The notes beneath the pieces were generated by a model. It made no database searches. It saw only the letters and a list, made by a program, of their open reading frames with translations, and was not told where the DNA came from. A stretch of DNA of 64,000 nucleotides from Knoxdaviesia capensis (taxonomy: Eukaryota > Ascomycota > Sordariomycetes > Microascales > Gondwanamycetaceae). A program made the translations under genes and the position numbers. The stretch covers positions 1,479,755 to 1,543,754 of the forward strand of contig LNGK01000003.1 in NCBI GenBank assembly GCA_001510575.1, read 5' to 3'. Positions 12,500 through 25,396 of this stretch are shown one piece after another. Position 1 is the first letter of the stretch; each line of letters begins with the position of its first letter.

Positions 12500-15074
12500 G
12501 CGGCTTTGCTTTGGTGAGGGTTGGAAATCCCGAAAGCCCGTCTTCGTCGTCCTCCTGGTCCACACCAGAGTTCGAGCAGGCCCAGTCCCCTTTTGCTTTT
12601 GATAACCGGACCACTGTTCAACAAATCACCATCTTCTCGAACTTCTTGTCCGCGACCCCTGCCTGCTCTGGCTTTTCCTCCCTGGTCTCAGTCGAACGCG
12701 CCATATTGTGGTACTGGTAACAAAACCACCTGGTCCGGAGCCTCTTTTTTTCTCGCTCTCTTCCTTCCTCGGGTCCCGTCCAGGTTGTTGTCTCCTTTTC
12801 CAACCGAAGCTTGGGGTGGTCTTTTTTTTCTCTCTTCTCCTTCTCTCTCTCTCTCTTCCTTTTTCTCTTCTTCCTCTTCTCTTTTCTTCTTCATACCCTT
12901 CGGTATCGATTCCCCCCTCATCTCTCGATTAGCTTCTCCCTGACTCCTTCTTTCCGGAGCTGTTTTGCCCCTCAGGCCGGACTGATTGACGATTGAGACT
13001 AGGGGAACTCGGTGGTTCCTTTGTTGATCTTTGCAAGCTGAAGCTACCGCTTCCGTTCCTCGCTTCATTTTTTTAAGTGCTTCTATCTCCACCAATATTC
13101 CCGCCTTGCCTCCGTTCAACGTTCGATTTGCCATCGCCAGATTCTCGAGACCTAGCTTCCTCTATTGTTCGGTATTTGATAAGTATCTCGCCTTATCCAC
13201 AAGAAAAGGTTCCCCAGTACTTCACATCTTGTCTCCCTGGCAATCCTGGTCCGATCACCCGCCGAAAAAGCCTCTTTGGGCGAATATACGAGAAATCCAG
13301 CCATATCAATCAATCATCTGCAGCGAGCCGTTGATTCTCGTGTAAACACCTCTTTTTTTCTTCTTTTGTCCCTTTTCAGTGGCAGCTCTCAAAGGGATCG
13401 ATCGGCCAACTGGGCACCCGCATGCCATTTTTCGTCGCTTCGTCCACTCTCCTCCCCCTGATGCGCTTCTCAGTCTGATCTTCTTGATCATCCTGTTTCC
13501 CCTACCCAGGATTTCCCATAGCTTGTTTTTAGTTTTCCGCACATCCTCAGATCTTGGTGTGTGCGAGGAAACCTCCGCGTCGCATTCCCTCGTTCTGTGA
13601 CAGTGGCTCATCCATTTAACTCTTTTGGGTTGCTTGTATCGTACCGCCTCCACACTAGCCAAAAAAAGGGACGGCTATTTGGCCTTGTTTCTCTGATCTC
13701 CTCCCTCTTGATCGCTCTCGGCCATCCCTCCGGAGTTTCACAACTGCTGTTGACCGGATCTGTCTCAAACCCGTTTTCTTGCTTTTGGCGGGGCACCTGT
13801 GCACATTGTCGTTCGCCTTTCTCGTTTCTGGACCTGTCCGATCGCAAAATCGTATATGCCTAAGCTGTGTGCTCATGTTCCATTTGTTTGGCACACATTC
13901 GCACTCTGACACGCTCTTACACAAACGTTTCTGTCACCCCACGAAACCTCAGTTGTGAAGTGACGGTTTCCCTCCCTCTTGCCACGCAATTTCCATTCTG
14001 TTTTGTTTTCGGACAGTGAGACAGACTCTTCTTTCAGTCAAATCAATAGTCGGCAAATGCTCTAGAGAAGCACACCATCAACCACCCACTTTTCTGTTTT
14101 CTCTAGACTCTATATCCGTCGTTCGGCCTCCTTTTTCGCCCACTCCAAATCCACGCAAACGAACTCCCACCGCCGGGCCCAAAAAAGATAAACCACCAGC
14201 GCCAACTTTTTTCAACCCAAAAACCCCGAGCCACCACCGCAGCATTGAATTATACAAGAAGCATTAAACAGCCCGGACTGCGAAAACTGTTTTGTCTCTC
14301 TTTCCCCTCCACCTCTATATTAAATATTCCTGCCTGTCCGCCGACGTTTAATGAACCGCTCCGCTCCTTCCGCATTCCCCTTCTTCTCGTCTCCGGCCGC
14401 GCCTTCCTCTCCTCGCTTGCTGACGCATCACCACCATCGACTTGAGTTTCCGCATCCTTACGTTATACACACAAAAGTGTGATCGCTTTTGCCTCACTTT
14501 TGACGACTTGACTAAAAGAAACCGTGAGTCCCAGTTATTTCCTTGTATTCCCCTCAATTTATGGATTTCCCTCATCACTTGAGTGTGTGTGCGCATTATT
14601 TGCCGATTATATCATTCCTGTGACCTGTTTTTTTTTCTGGTGTCCCATTCCCTGTCATTACTGCGTCCTTCGTCCCCCTGTGCGCCTTACGCGCAACGCC
14701 CAGCACTGCACCACTCGGCGTTCTTCCCCACTGCCCGCTTCGCCACGACGTCAACAGTTGTCTTGCCTGGCTTTGTAGTCATATATCGTTTCGGACATGC
14801 GCTTACCAGAAAACATGGTGGTGTTTTGTTTTCTCTTCTAGGACCTCAATCTGGTTTTCTTTGTTTTCCACCGCTTCGCAGAATTGGCACCATATTCTCT
14901 TACCAACAACATCACCAAACACCCCCTTCGCGCCCTTTTGCTGAACCGTCGATATTTTTGGCCGGGCGGCCCTAACTTTGCGATCGGAGTGTTTCCGCCT
15001 GGACAGTTCTGACTTGGCCGACAAGCAGCCTGTTCACACTCCATCTGACCTCACCCTCCCTCAGCCACATCACC
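12500..15074 (+). promoter_or_regulatory. Pyrimidine-rich upstream region/leader of the 15,075 gene
   Basis: The + strand is strongly C/T-rich with repeated CTCTCT/CTTCTT tracts (for example 12827-12895) up to the ATG at 15075. Pyrimidine-rich stretches on the coding strand are common around transcription starts in filamentous ascomycetes. The start site and any leader introns cannot be placed from sequence alone. Several ATGs occur in the last 300 bases (for example near 14805), so either part of this is promoter, leader introns exist, or upstream ORFs are present. Confidence 0.4.
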
Positions 15075-16739
15075 ATGACGTCGTTTACCAGCGCCTCGGC
15101 CCTGAGCAACGGCAAGCTCTCAAAGGCCAAATCGAAATCGGTCGTCAAGCCGATCCTGAAGAAGATCGGCAACAACGAGAAGGCTTCGTTAGATCTAGAC
15201 CGTGCTTGGGAAGACCAGATGCACTACAACAGCCATGGCTGGGGTGGCCGGACCTCAAAAGAGTACACCCGCGATCCACAACTCTTCAATGACCGGACGC
15301 GGTCCACATCTGCCGCCGGCTTCCGATCCGAACTCGACTCCCTTGCGACCAGCGCTCACCCCCTCACATCCTCCGATCGCCACGCGTCGATACCCACAAG
15401 AAACTTCTCCCATGCTCGCAGCACTTCCGGTGCCTCACACGGCTCGGCTGGAACCTCGTCTAGCATTACGATTGCTGGCCACCGAAACCCGGCTCCGGCG
15501 TTCGTCCACCCTTTTCAACAGACCCCGCTGGGCAGCACCCCTCCTATATCCTACGCGAACTCGATTGCCTCGCTGGATGGTGGCCTAACCGGAACCGGTC
15601 AGCCGTCTCTCGGTGGTCGCGACTACGCCGCCACTATCAACGAAGACGACCACGGCATTGCGGACCCGATTCTGGGCTCGACTGCCATTTACTCGCATTC
15701 CAGTCGCGCGGGTCGATCGGGGTCTAACCCAACCACCCTGAGCAGCAGCCATTCACATTCCTTCGTCCCCGGCTCCCTGGACATGGCTTCGACGGGTCCT
15801 CTGCATACTATGTACGAGCAGGGCCACCCGGAGCCGCCCAGATTGACAATCGCCACCGGCACCACCACGTCGTCTGCAGAGCCATCCCCCACTGCGTCCG
15901 AGGCAACACGGTCGCGTGCGACTCTGAAGAAGAGTAGAACCACTTCTTTGACAGACATGGCCACCGCAAACAGCGCAGTTCGGCGGAGCTTTGATCGGTT
16001 GGAACGCGGCATGAAGAACGGAAGCCGCTCTGACCTGCATCTCGCTACAGCCTACTCTGGGAACGCCGACTCTCCCCGTGCCTCGTCGATAGCCCAGGCC
16101 ATTCCGTCGACGGCATCCTCAATCGCGCCGACGGCCACCGGCGCGTCCACGCTCTCTTCGCCATGCTCCACCGTGCCGACCCACCACTCAGTCACGTCCC
16201 CGATCCGCACCTCCCTTGACATCACCTTCCGCCTCCGGTCGCGCTCCGATCTCGATACGGTCACTCAGCGCGAGCAGGTGCGTGAAGCCCGCAAGAAGTT
16301 TGAGGAGCGCCAACGCGTCAAGGAGGAGAAGTACACCCGCGAAATGATCGAAAAGGCCGACCGCGCCGCGACGAAGGAGGCCCTCAAGTTCGAGCGGGCC
16401 CAGGCCGTGCGGAAGAAGTCGGGCTCGGGCCCCGGATCGGCACGTACTAGCACGTCGGCCGAGATCGAGCCGGCGCCGACCGACCGCACGGCGACCTGGC
16501 AGTCAGCTGGCGGCGACTCGGAAAAGAGCCCCGTATACCTGGACGAGATGTACGACAGTCTCGGTAACCCGATTCCAGTGTCTGCCGAGCCCCTGGACTC
16601 GGAGGATGGCGCTGCCAATGTGCAGTTCCAGCCGGCCCCGCCCCGGCGTATGCGGTCGGCAAAGAAGCGCACGCAGGGAGCATGGACAGCATTCATGCTG
16701 TGGGTGCGTACGCGCCTGTTTAAGCTCGGTCGCCGGTAG
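15075..16739 (+). CDS. Conserved-looking Ser/Thr-rich protein of unknown function
   Basis: Single-exon gene of 554 residues. The start is chosen for its CACCATGAC context and because codon use changes from pyrimidine-rich leader to clear coding bias there. Residues 1-40 are basic (K/S-rich), with a short conserved-looking segment at about 45-75 (W, H, Y, RD-rich). Residues 80-390 are low-complexity Ser/Thr/Ala, probably disordered. Residues about 395-450 form a highly charged helix (QREQVREARKKF.. then many K/E), likely coiled coil. The last 20 residues (from about 535) are aromatic and basic (AFMLWVRTRLFKLGRR), a possible amphipathic or membrane-binding helix. I recall similar fungal proteins of unknown function but can name no domain. 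I saw no in-frame introns. It stands alone, with more than 8 kb to the next gene. Confidence 0.8.
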   Translation: MTSFTSASALSNGKLSKAKSKSVVKPILKKIGNNEKASLDLDRAWEDQMHYNSHGWGGRTSKEYTRDPQLFNDRTRSTSAAGFRSELDSLATSAHPLTSSDRHASIPTRNFSHARSTSGASHGSAGTSSSITIAGHRNPAPAFVHPFQQTPLGSTPPISYANSIASLDGGLTGTGQPSLGGRDYAATINEDDHGIADPILGSTAIYSHSSRAGRSGSNPTTLSSSHSHSFVPGSLDMASTGPLHTMYEQGHPEPPRLTIATGTTTSSAEPSPTASEATRSRATLKKSRTTSLTDMATANSAVRRSFDRLERGMKNGSRSDLHLATAYSGNADSPRASSIAQAIPSTASSIAPTATGASTLSSPCSTVPTHHSVTSPIRTSLDITFRLRSRSDLDTVTQREQVREARKKFEERQRVKEEKYTREMIEKADRAATKEALKFERAQAVRKKSGSGPGSARTSTSAEIEPAPTDRTATWQSAGGDSEKSPVYLDEMYDSLGNPIPVSAEPLDSEDGAANVQFQPAPPRRMRSAKKRTQGAWTAFMLWVRTRLFKLGRR

Positions 16740-18500
16740 AAACGGCAATTGCGCCTATCCCGGCCTTCAGACCCGGGCCCGCACCTATGATCCTCTCTCT
16801 CATAACTACGATTAGACTCCTTTTTCCTCTCTCTCCCTTCTATTCTTCAAATTCATTCGTTCTTCTCCCTCGTCCGCCACTGTATCTCTCTCGTCTCTTC
16901 CTCCTTGACCCATATCACCATTCTTTCGTTACGGCCGTACTTTTTATTTTCTCCTCCTGGCTCTTGTAGTCAGGAGTACCGAGCGACATAGCGACCACGG
17001 GTTCAAACACGGCTTTTGTGGTTGCTTATGTTGTCTCTCGATCCGCGCATGTTTGTTTCTTGTTCTCTCGTTTTTTTCTCACGCTTATTTTACGACGCTA
17101 CGGCCGCCCACGCGCACATTGCATTACTCTTATGGGTTTTTTACCGCTTGATCACACACACCTGCGACTTGTGCTTCCAAATCCGCCATGCCACTGTACG
17201 ACCCAAGGGGGAGACCGTTTGCGGTTGTCGCTCGCAATCCCTCTTCGTCATACAGGCAACAGCGTCTCTCTGCGCAGCATGACGGCGAAGACGCTCTGGT
17301 TGTCTCGTGTAACATCTTATCTTCTCTTTTCCCCACCTCTCGTTTTATTTTCAACTGGTGTTGCACGTGTGCATCACTGGCGATAGAACTTTGTTGTATT
17401 TTACCTGTTACAGGTCCTTTTTTGGCGCGCCCTCCTCCCCCGCCTCCTACCCCTCACCACTCTCCGGCTCGCTTGTCTGCGACACGGAGGGTCCTCCTTT
17501 ATATTCGATTCTTTCTCATTCGCTTGGATTGTGTTTTTGTATTGCATGGGCTAGATACCCGGACAGGGAAGAGATTCTTTTTTTCATTTGGGAAATTCTT
17601 TGTGTTCTTTTTTTTCCTCGCGTTTATCTTTTCAATTTGGTTTTATTTGGGTGGTCTGTTCAACAGAACCCGCACCCCCTGGGGACAGGAGCCGTACAAA
17701 TTCGGTTGTCTGGTCGTCCCCAACACTTGCACATTTCGGGTAGTTTTTGTTTGGTTGTATGCTTTTGGGAGGGGTTCTTTTTTCTCTACGGACACACACA
17801 ATGCACAATACACACCGTATTCATTTTTGTGTTCTCTGATTTGGGGTTTGGCGAGGTTGCGGGTGAATATGAACGTTTATCCCTTCGTCAAACACCGTGC
17901 TGTCCAACTTCTGTGGTCGCGCGGCCAGGTTGAGAAAACACCGGTATAGAGCTAGGAAATATACATATATCAGCAGGCATGAATCAGGATTACAAGCGGA
18001 GAAAGCGTGAATCACGGCCATGCCTGGGGTTAGCCAACCAAACAGTGAATCATGCTGTGGTCCTCCTAGGTATAAATACCCAAGACCACCCCGAACCTCA
18101 AGACTGGTGATTACATTCCACCTCGCCTCTAGGAATCAGCCGAACAGTCTCTACTCCTCCCCAGGCTGCTATTTACATACTTCCATCCAGATAGACGGGA
18201 GACGCCGTGCCATAACCGAGGCACGACTCCAACAACAAGAGAGCAGCTCCAGAGCACGTCTTCCGAGGATACACCGGCCTATACTCAGACATACAACTAT
18301 CTTACTGACGACCGGGCGCGTCCGCTCCTAGATACCCAGCGGTGGCGAGGCGGTTGTCTTTTTTTCCTGACTCTCGGCGCGGTCCTTCAACTGGAAGGGA
18401 GTGGATGAATCAACTCTTTCCGCATCCTGGCGGATGCAATTCCCCGGCAGGGGAAGCTTCTGTGTGCTCAGCTTAAGGCAGACGCTCCCCCTCCCTCCAT

Positions 18501-18536
18501 CTCTCTGTCTCTCTCTCTCTCTCGCGCGCGCGCGCG
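18501..18536 (+). repeat. CT run followed by CG dinucleotide run
   Basis: CT dinucleotides (one GT break) from 18501 join directly to seven CG dinucleotides at 18523-18536. A run of alternating CG like this can adopt Z-DNA, but no function is evident. Confidence 0.85.
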
Positions 18537-19733
18537 ACCGAGGCTATAGATACTAGGAAGGGCGCGGTTTCCATCCTGCGCCGGGACTGGTGCGTGGACT
18601 ACTAGAGCCCGGGTGCCTGCTCTTTGTAGACAGCTCTTACATGGCGTTGCCGGACCAGTCGAGGCACGGCCGTCTCTGGGATCGATCGGGCTCATATGCC
18701 CCGGGGCGGCGGCGGGGGGGCGGACGGCCAATGCAGACTTCAGCAGTTTCCGGGGAAAAATGAAACTCCAGCGGAATCTGCCAACTTGGAAATAAACGGT
18801 CCTGCATACCCGCGGCCGGATGATCCAACCGGGCCTCGGCACCTGCTTCCACACACCTAAGCGTCCCTCTGGATGCCTCCCTACCAAAAGACCTCGGGCC
18901 GGAGGTTCTACGGAACATCTGGACGGCGCTCCGCCGGCGGCAGACACGCCACAGCGTCCGCGAGCAGTCCCGGGAGAGAGCCCCGTGATACAGAATCTTT
19001 CCCCCCCATAGCTTCTGTCGCGGCAGGCGAAGTTGAGTTTAACGATGGCGCCACGCTCACTCATCGTACGCTCGGTCTCCCCGCGGCGCTATCTGCCGTA
19101 CGGCTCCACGTTTGTTGCCAACGGCGCGGTGGACAGGCCGTCATATCAGGTGTCTAGAATTTTCACGCAACAGTTGGAGGTGCGCGGGCCGCCGCCGCCG
19201 GGTGCTGCTGCCACTCGGCGGTGGGAAGCTGTGTAAGAAGGCGTTGCCCGATTAGGGCCGCCGGGTGAGGGGCAACTGTCATGCATCCAGTGATGCTACC
19301 CTCGGGCTTGTTGCCCCGGCGGCCGCGGGAGCACCGCCGGCTAGAACGCCGAATCCTATGACGGTGATCCAGAATGGGAAAGTATATCACTCTTTAGACA
19401 GGCTGAACTGTGGAATTCTCGAGGTATGTGGTGGGATTGGATGTCCACCATGCCTAATAAAGCCAGTAACGGCACGTTAGTATCACTTGCCCTTGCTTTT
19501 CTATCGATCATCAGTCTCTATTCTTTCCGTTGCAGCTGGTGATGTCGGACAGAACCTCAAACGCCGTACTAACACAGGTTTCACCATTGACGCCGAGATG
19601 ACGCTGTGCCCATTTAATGAAAGAACGGAATAAGGGCCGGTACTGTGATGTGTGTGCTCGTATCTAAGTATATATGCGCATTATACGAGTCGCGGCACCA
19701 CCTCACACCTCCTGTGATTCTCCCGGAGTGGAC

Positions 19734-19746
19734 TAGGGTTAGGGTT
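19734..19746 (+). repeat. Interstitial telomere-like double motif
   Basis: TAGGGTTAGGGTT contains two adjacent TTAGGG-type units in non-coding sequence, far from any chromosome end visible here. It may be a binding site for a TRF/Tbf1-like Myb protein or a relic of a telomere-seeded repair event. Confidence 0.6.
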
Positions 19747-22700
19747 GCGATTACCGGCCCGGATAAGCATGTGAAAGCGACAACTAGGCCACCCACCACC
19801 CTAAGTTTCCGGAAAGGCTGTGCCACCCTTTTGAAGGATTCCAGAGGCAGCCCATCAAGGCCTTGACTCGATACCCCGATCAAGTGACATCTTTGACTTC
19901 GCCCTACAGACACACCTTTCCTTAGGATTTCTGGCACGCGGGTGCGGTGGTGGTGGTGTCCTGGAGATGACAAACCACGGACGGGACGACCGATCGTTCG
20001 GAATCTTCAGACAAGGAAGCGAGAGGCCGACGGACGTGAGATTACTTGAACTAACGGGAAATGGAAAAAACACTGGAAAACATTGAAAACAGCCCTTATG
20101 TACATGGAGAGATGGACGTACACCGAGGTTGGGCTTGCTTTGCTTTTTGCTCTCTGGCTCTTTGATCGCCGCGCACACCGGATGGGAGGTGATCGCAACC
20201 CCACAGACATTCTGTGGATAGGGGGAAGATGAGGCCCTGCCTTGGTACATGGCGGTCTGATCGACGTCAGCATCAAAGAGGATCTCGGACCAAAAAAAAA
20301 AGGTCCAGTGTGGTGATGGTGACAGTCCTGGGCTCTCGGCTCTTCTCCAGAGTATCTAAATGAACTGGACTGGACAAACACAGCCACAGCCGAGATCTCC
20401 GGGGTTTTGCGGATTGGTGGGTGTGGCGGGCGTGGCGCAGGCTGTGCTGGAAAGCTTAGCTGGGGAGATCTTATGCAGTGAGGAGGCGGAATTGGTGCAC
20501 ACCTCTGAACTTTCAACGACAGACTGTTTGGACACACACATCCGAGTGAGTATGAAGAACTCGTCATTTTGATGAAGTCCTAAACCTGTGGAGCAGGACA
20601 CACAGCACTCGTTTGTGAAAAAGGCCGCCGGGACCTAGCCCGCTGTGAAGCCTGAACCCAGCCAAATATGCACGGCGACCAGCTATCCCGGCAAGCAAGA
20701 AAAAGGGCCCCGTTTCCCCCCCAGACCACGCTGTGGAGCACGGTTCGGCATGGCGTACCCGAGTGAGTTGTATTTTTCGGTATGAGAGACATGCAGACAC
20801 ACAAAACACACACCGGCTTCTGTCTGCTGGGCTACAGTTGGCTACGGAGTGGGAAGCTGATTGGGGTCTCTATGCGGGTGAATATGTGAGCCAGGTTGAA
20901 TTACTGTGTGTCTGCCCCGACGGCACGGGCTGTTCAACAGGGGACTTGGGTTTAACCCTAGACAACGGCGATGTCGGGATAGACACCACAACCAAGAGCG
21001 AGCGCCGACCGGATACTGAATACGGGGCGCGGCAATATGCGTGCGTTCCTGGCTACGGAACCCCGGCAAGGTCGGCATTGAGGACCAGCGGGAATAAACA
21101 CACAGGGGGAAAGAAAAAGGGCTGCTCCGTAAGTTCTGCCCGGGGTGTGATGTGAACCTTGTGGCCCAGCACAGCCACGCGGTGAACGTGGCGGCTTGGC
21201 CGTTCCGCCAAAAAAACGACGTCGATAAGGTGCATTTTGCCGGCTGCCAGCGGGGAAACTATGCCACAGCTGGAAATGGTGAGGTTGAATCCAGGGCGGT
21301 TTTTTGGCTTTTCCCTTTTTCCTCATCATGCAGCTCACAGGCCTAGGTGATATCGACTAGTTTGCCATCAGCCCTGGATCTGCAAGAACTGGCAGGACAG
21401 GTGCATTCGGAGGCGGACGAGAATGCTTCGAGTTCGCATACTTGTGTTTTCTTCAAGCGGGATTTGGGGCGAAGAAAAAGTGTCACGTCCTAACGAAAGC
21501 TGCATAGTGGTCGGGCTGAAATGGACCGGCCGGTCGTCCGACGTGCCCTGTTCTGGTGCCGGCGTTGCGAGCCAGACATGATGAGGTGCACTACCGCTGC
21601 AGTGCTGTCTAGCTGTCATCTTGGGCTGCATGTCTGTCTGTGGATGATCATGTGTGTCTGAGTCGGCTGCGCGGCTGCGCGGCTGTCTGTTGCTCTCACC
21701 ACCTCTCTGCGCAAAACCCGGATCCAGGCGGTCGTGTGCTGGGGAACCGACCTGGGGAGATGTCCTGACAAGGGTGAAGCAGGGCAACAGGGCGGCACAC
21801 AGAACAAGGAGACCAAAACGAAACGCCAGAGAAAGGCTTGGCCACGGGCTGTCCGCTCGCACGCTCGGCTCCGAGTGCCGTGCAGAAGAGAACGAAAAAA
21901 AAAAAAAAGAAAACTGGGCTGTCCTTTCCGCATGAAAGGCGTGCTGTGCAAAGGAGGGATAATGACGTACGGGGACGGGAAAATCCTGTTTGTAAAAAGA
22001 GCAAATTCCTGGAAAGACGGGAAGTTGGAAGTTGAAGACACCAAGAGGGACACAAAGTTCACCACCCAAGACCCCCACAAAGGGGGTGCGTCGATCTCTC
22101 GCCTCGGATCATGTTTCACCTGTCCAACAGAACCAACAGCCCTTCCCTGTCAACGTGTGAGGATGCTGACGGTGCTGGAAAGCGCGGCATTCCTCTGTTC
22201 TCCTTCTGCGCCGTCCAAGTTGTCAAGAGTCTGTATCTAGAGTGAGCAGAAGTCAAGAAGAGTCAAATCCTACCGCCGGGTTTCCCCCGTTGCAGCCAAC
22301 AGCCGCCTTGCGTGACGGGGAGCCAAGCCTTTTTCTTGTGGGAGACACGAAACTGTCCAGACCACAGTCACAATGGGCGTTTGCTGGTGTTCTGATACAG
22401 CCCAATGACGACGGTGTCAAGTTGAAGCGAATACAGGGGCACAATTGTTGTTTTGCAAACCACCCTATTTTGTCTGATTGTGTGTTGACGCCACCTCCAA
22501 GGATCCAGACCAACGTGTGAGGAGGAGTCTGGACATTCCCGAGAGACAAGGACGGTGATGATGTGTGTACGTAGGTACTCGTATGAGCACATGTACAGCC
22601 CATATGTTCCGAACTTGGGACTTACAGTACATCCTTCCATGCGAGCGAGTATTGGCATTGGCATTGGCGTTGTGCTCTGTATCACGACAAGCGTCAGCTG

Positions 22701-24003
22701 GAATGTATTTATAGCATATCACTGACAAGGGAAATGCTAGCACATTGCTATCATGCATGGACGGAATCCTCTCCTTCAGGTTCTGGGTGAGGCTCAATAG
22801 CTGAAAGGAAAAGTGATGCAGCATCTAAATAAAGCTAGAAAGGATAGGGCACCCACCCAAAACAGAAAAGAATGCATATGGCGGGTTCCATGCCATCATC
22901 CAGTTCCACTCTGGCAACTTCTTTTGTATAGTAGAGTTCAGCTGCGCGTTGCTTGATATCGCGCGTCTAACGGAATGAATGAGAAACGAGAAGGCACGAA
23001 GAAGAGCGAGAATCCGCAAATATGGCAATTACGGCTACAGCGATATTTACAATTTCCATCGATGCCAGTAACGGGGCCGAGATGACTTATCGAGGAGTCT
23101 TCCTTTTTCGGATGGGGTAAAATCTGTTCTCCTCTTCTTTCATCCTGAACCTCCATTCCTGTGAATCACTACTGTACTTACTTATCTAGGACTTTTTCCA
23201 TTTTTTTTTTTTTTTTAAATGTTCGCCTCCTGCGATCGCCAATGTCTCCCTTGGGGGTTCCCCTGAGTTTTGGTCTTGCTTTGTGTGCTCTTTGACTCTG
23301 CTTTCTGTTCCTTCACTTACCCACACTCTCTCTATCGTCCGTGACTGATGCATCTCCCCCCTTTCGCTTTCGTGAATCACCAACTCCTGGATACGGCTCA
23401 ACGCCCAAGCCACGTAACGACGGACTCAATTGCTGAAGCGGACTGTCGTGTCATCGGCTTTGCATAGTCTGGCCTTAGTACTGCCCACTAGAAAACTGTT
23501 CTGTGGAACTGAATTCCGTCGGGCCCCCTCTAGGACCCCCAAGGATCCTGGCTCTTTGTACCTGATCGGGGCAACTCTCACCATTGTGGTACCCGACAAG
23601 GGCCCGGCTCTCCGCTACATATAGAGTTTTTCGTGTGCCTCTTCTAGCCCTTCTATGCGCGCGCTTTGACTTTGGTGCCAAAAAACCTCCACTCTTCTCT
23701 GCTCGCTCGCTGGCTCTGTTCTCGATCTTGGCTACGCATTCCGCTCAATACACCTTTGTAGGAAACCCGAAACTGTTCGCACCCCCCTTCCTTCTCCTCC
23801 CCTCCCCATCCTTCCCCCACGACGCTGCAACCCACCCAGACGGACTAGACGATATACTGTAGGAAGAAACATATACTGATCACCTTGTATGTGCGATAGT
23901 ACTGTACGCTCTCTGTCTCTCCACTTGACTGTCTCGTCGTCTCCGTTGGCCGTTTGTTTGGGTTTTGTCAAGGACCCCTGTGTTGGTTTCTGTCTAACTT
24001 ATG

Positions 24004-25396
24004 CCTCTTCCTTCTTTAGCCCCAGTATATCAAGTCTTTCTCCTTCTCTCGCTCTTGCTTCTTCTCAGTCGACGACAATTCAATATACCCTCAAAATCCA
24101 TCTGTCTTCGGCGTCGGCGTCGACTACATACTCCCAAATACATACATACGTACATACATACTACACACACCATCACGAACACTCCCTCCTAAGCCCTCGA
24201 GTCTGCCTCTGTCATCGCAATTCTCCAATCCCTCCCCTCGGCTTGCACCTGAACCGCAACCAATCCATAATAGTGTCACAGCCTTGCTGCATCCACTGGT
24301 GCTAACCTCCTAAGTGTCACTGTTGCCCAGGCTCAGGCTTACCGGGCACATTTGCATTGCATTGCCCTGTCCCAGTGCCAGCACACCCTTTCCCGCTTTT
24401 GCTTCGATCATATTACCACGCCGCCGTGGAAAAGAATTTCCTTTGGGTTCTGGTCTTTTTTTATACGAGATCCCTGGCCCTCCCTCTCAGTCTCTGCCTT
24501 TTTTTTTTTTCTCTATTTTCTTTCCCCTCCACCCCTGACAAATATTTCTTTAAATAAACATTTTTTTTCCTTCTCTTCTCTGACCAATCTCTCTTTTTAT
24601 GTTCTGTCCTGATTTCCCACCTGTGCAAATCTCTCTTCTCCATCGCAAACACACACCTTTGTACGGCTGGGCTTGGCATCCATTTTGATTCGCATTTCCG
24701 AGACGAAACTTTCCACTCTTCCTCCCGTGTCCATCGATTCCCTCCCCATTAATCCGGTCATTTTTTACTGGTTCTTCTGGCTCTCTCCCTCAGTTTTCTC
24801 TTCCTTCTTTTCCATTCTTTCTTTCTCTTATCTCACGCGACTTTTGCCAGCAACTGTGCCGCGCTTGGTCCTGCTTCTTGGTACCACAAGCTCGCCATTC
24901 GTTCCCTCTCCTTTTCGCTTATAAACCCCCCTCCTATTTTTATCAGGTCCTCTCGACGCTGCCGCTTCAACCGGCCGTCGAGAATCTTGCGTCGCTTGTC
25001 GCCCTGGCTTCTCATCTTGAATCCCACCGAGAACTGCTCGGGGGCGACAACGAATACACCCAATACAACAACAATAACAATAACAACTCATATTCTCAAT
25101 ACACCCAAGATTCACAGTATTCTCAATACGACGCCGCCCCTCAACAATACACCTACAACCAGAATCCCGTGACCGTTGGCGCGACCGTCGCCAAAAACAA
25201 CCTGAACCTGAATCTATCCCCATCAAACCAATCCGCTTCTGCAAACCACAACATCAGCCACTCATACAGTCCATCCTATAGCACCACCAGCGCACAACCG
25301 TACGCACCCCATAACGACTTCGACCGCGGATACGCTTCGCGAGACGAACTTGCTCCCCGTCCACACTCCGCTCCGTCCCGCAGCTCACACTCCAAA
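24004..25396 (+). promoter_or_regulatory. Long, nearly ATG-free leader of the UPF0658-like gene
   Basis: Across 1,393 bases the + strand contains a single ATG (24599-24601) in any frame, and none from 24602 to 25396. The sequence is pyrimidine-rich to about 24950, then changes to codon-like Q/N/Y-rich sequence that is open in frame with the downstream gene; the frame is stop-free from 24689. This looks like a transcribed leader kept clear of upstream AUGs, possibly with translation from a near-cognate codon near its 3' end. Confidence 0.5.

Larger units (their letters stand above)
16740..24003. other. 7-kb non-genic stretch
   Basis: No gene I can support. Frames such as 17188-17949 (+) and 21368-22078 (-) are Phe/Leu- or Pro/Ser-rich by-products of T-rich or C-rich tracts. 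Contents are the probable 3' UTR of the preceding gene (16740 to about 17000), a CT then CG dinucleotide run at 18501-18536, a double telomere-like motif at 19734-19746, and GGCATT repeats near 22650-22670. Confidence 0.5.

Noticed and set aside
17188..17949. 253-codon + strand frame
   Set aside because: The product is Phe/Leu/Pro-rich from T- and C-rich tracts, with no conserved motif. It is likely chance in a non-genic region.
21368..22078. 236-codon minus-strand frame
   Set aside because: Non-ATG-like start, no domain, overlapping frames of similar length; compositional.
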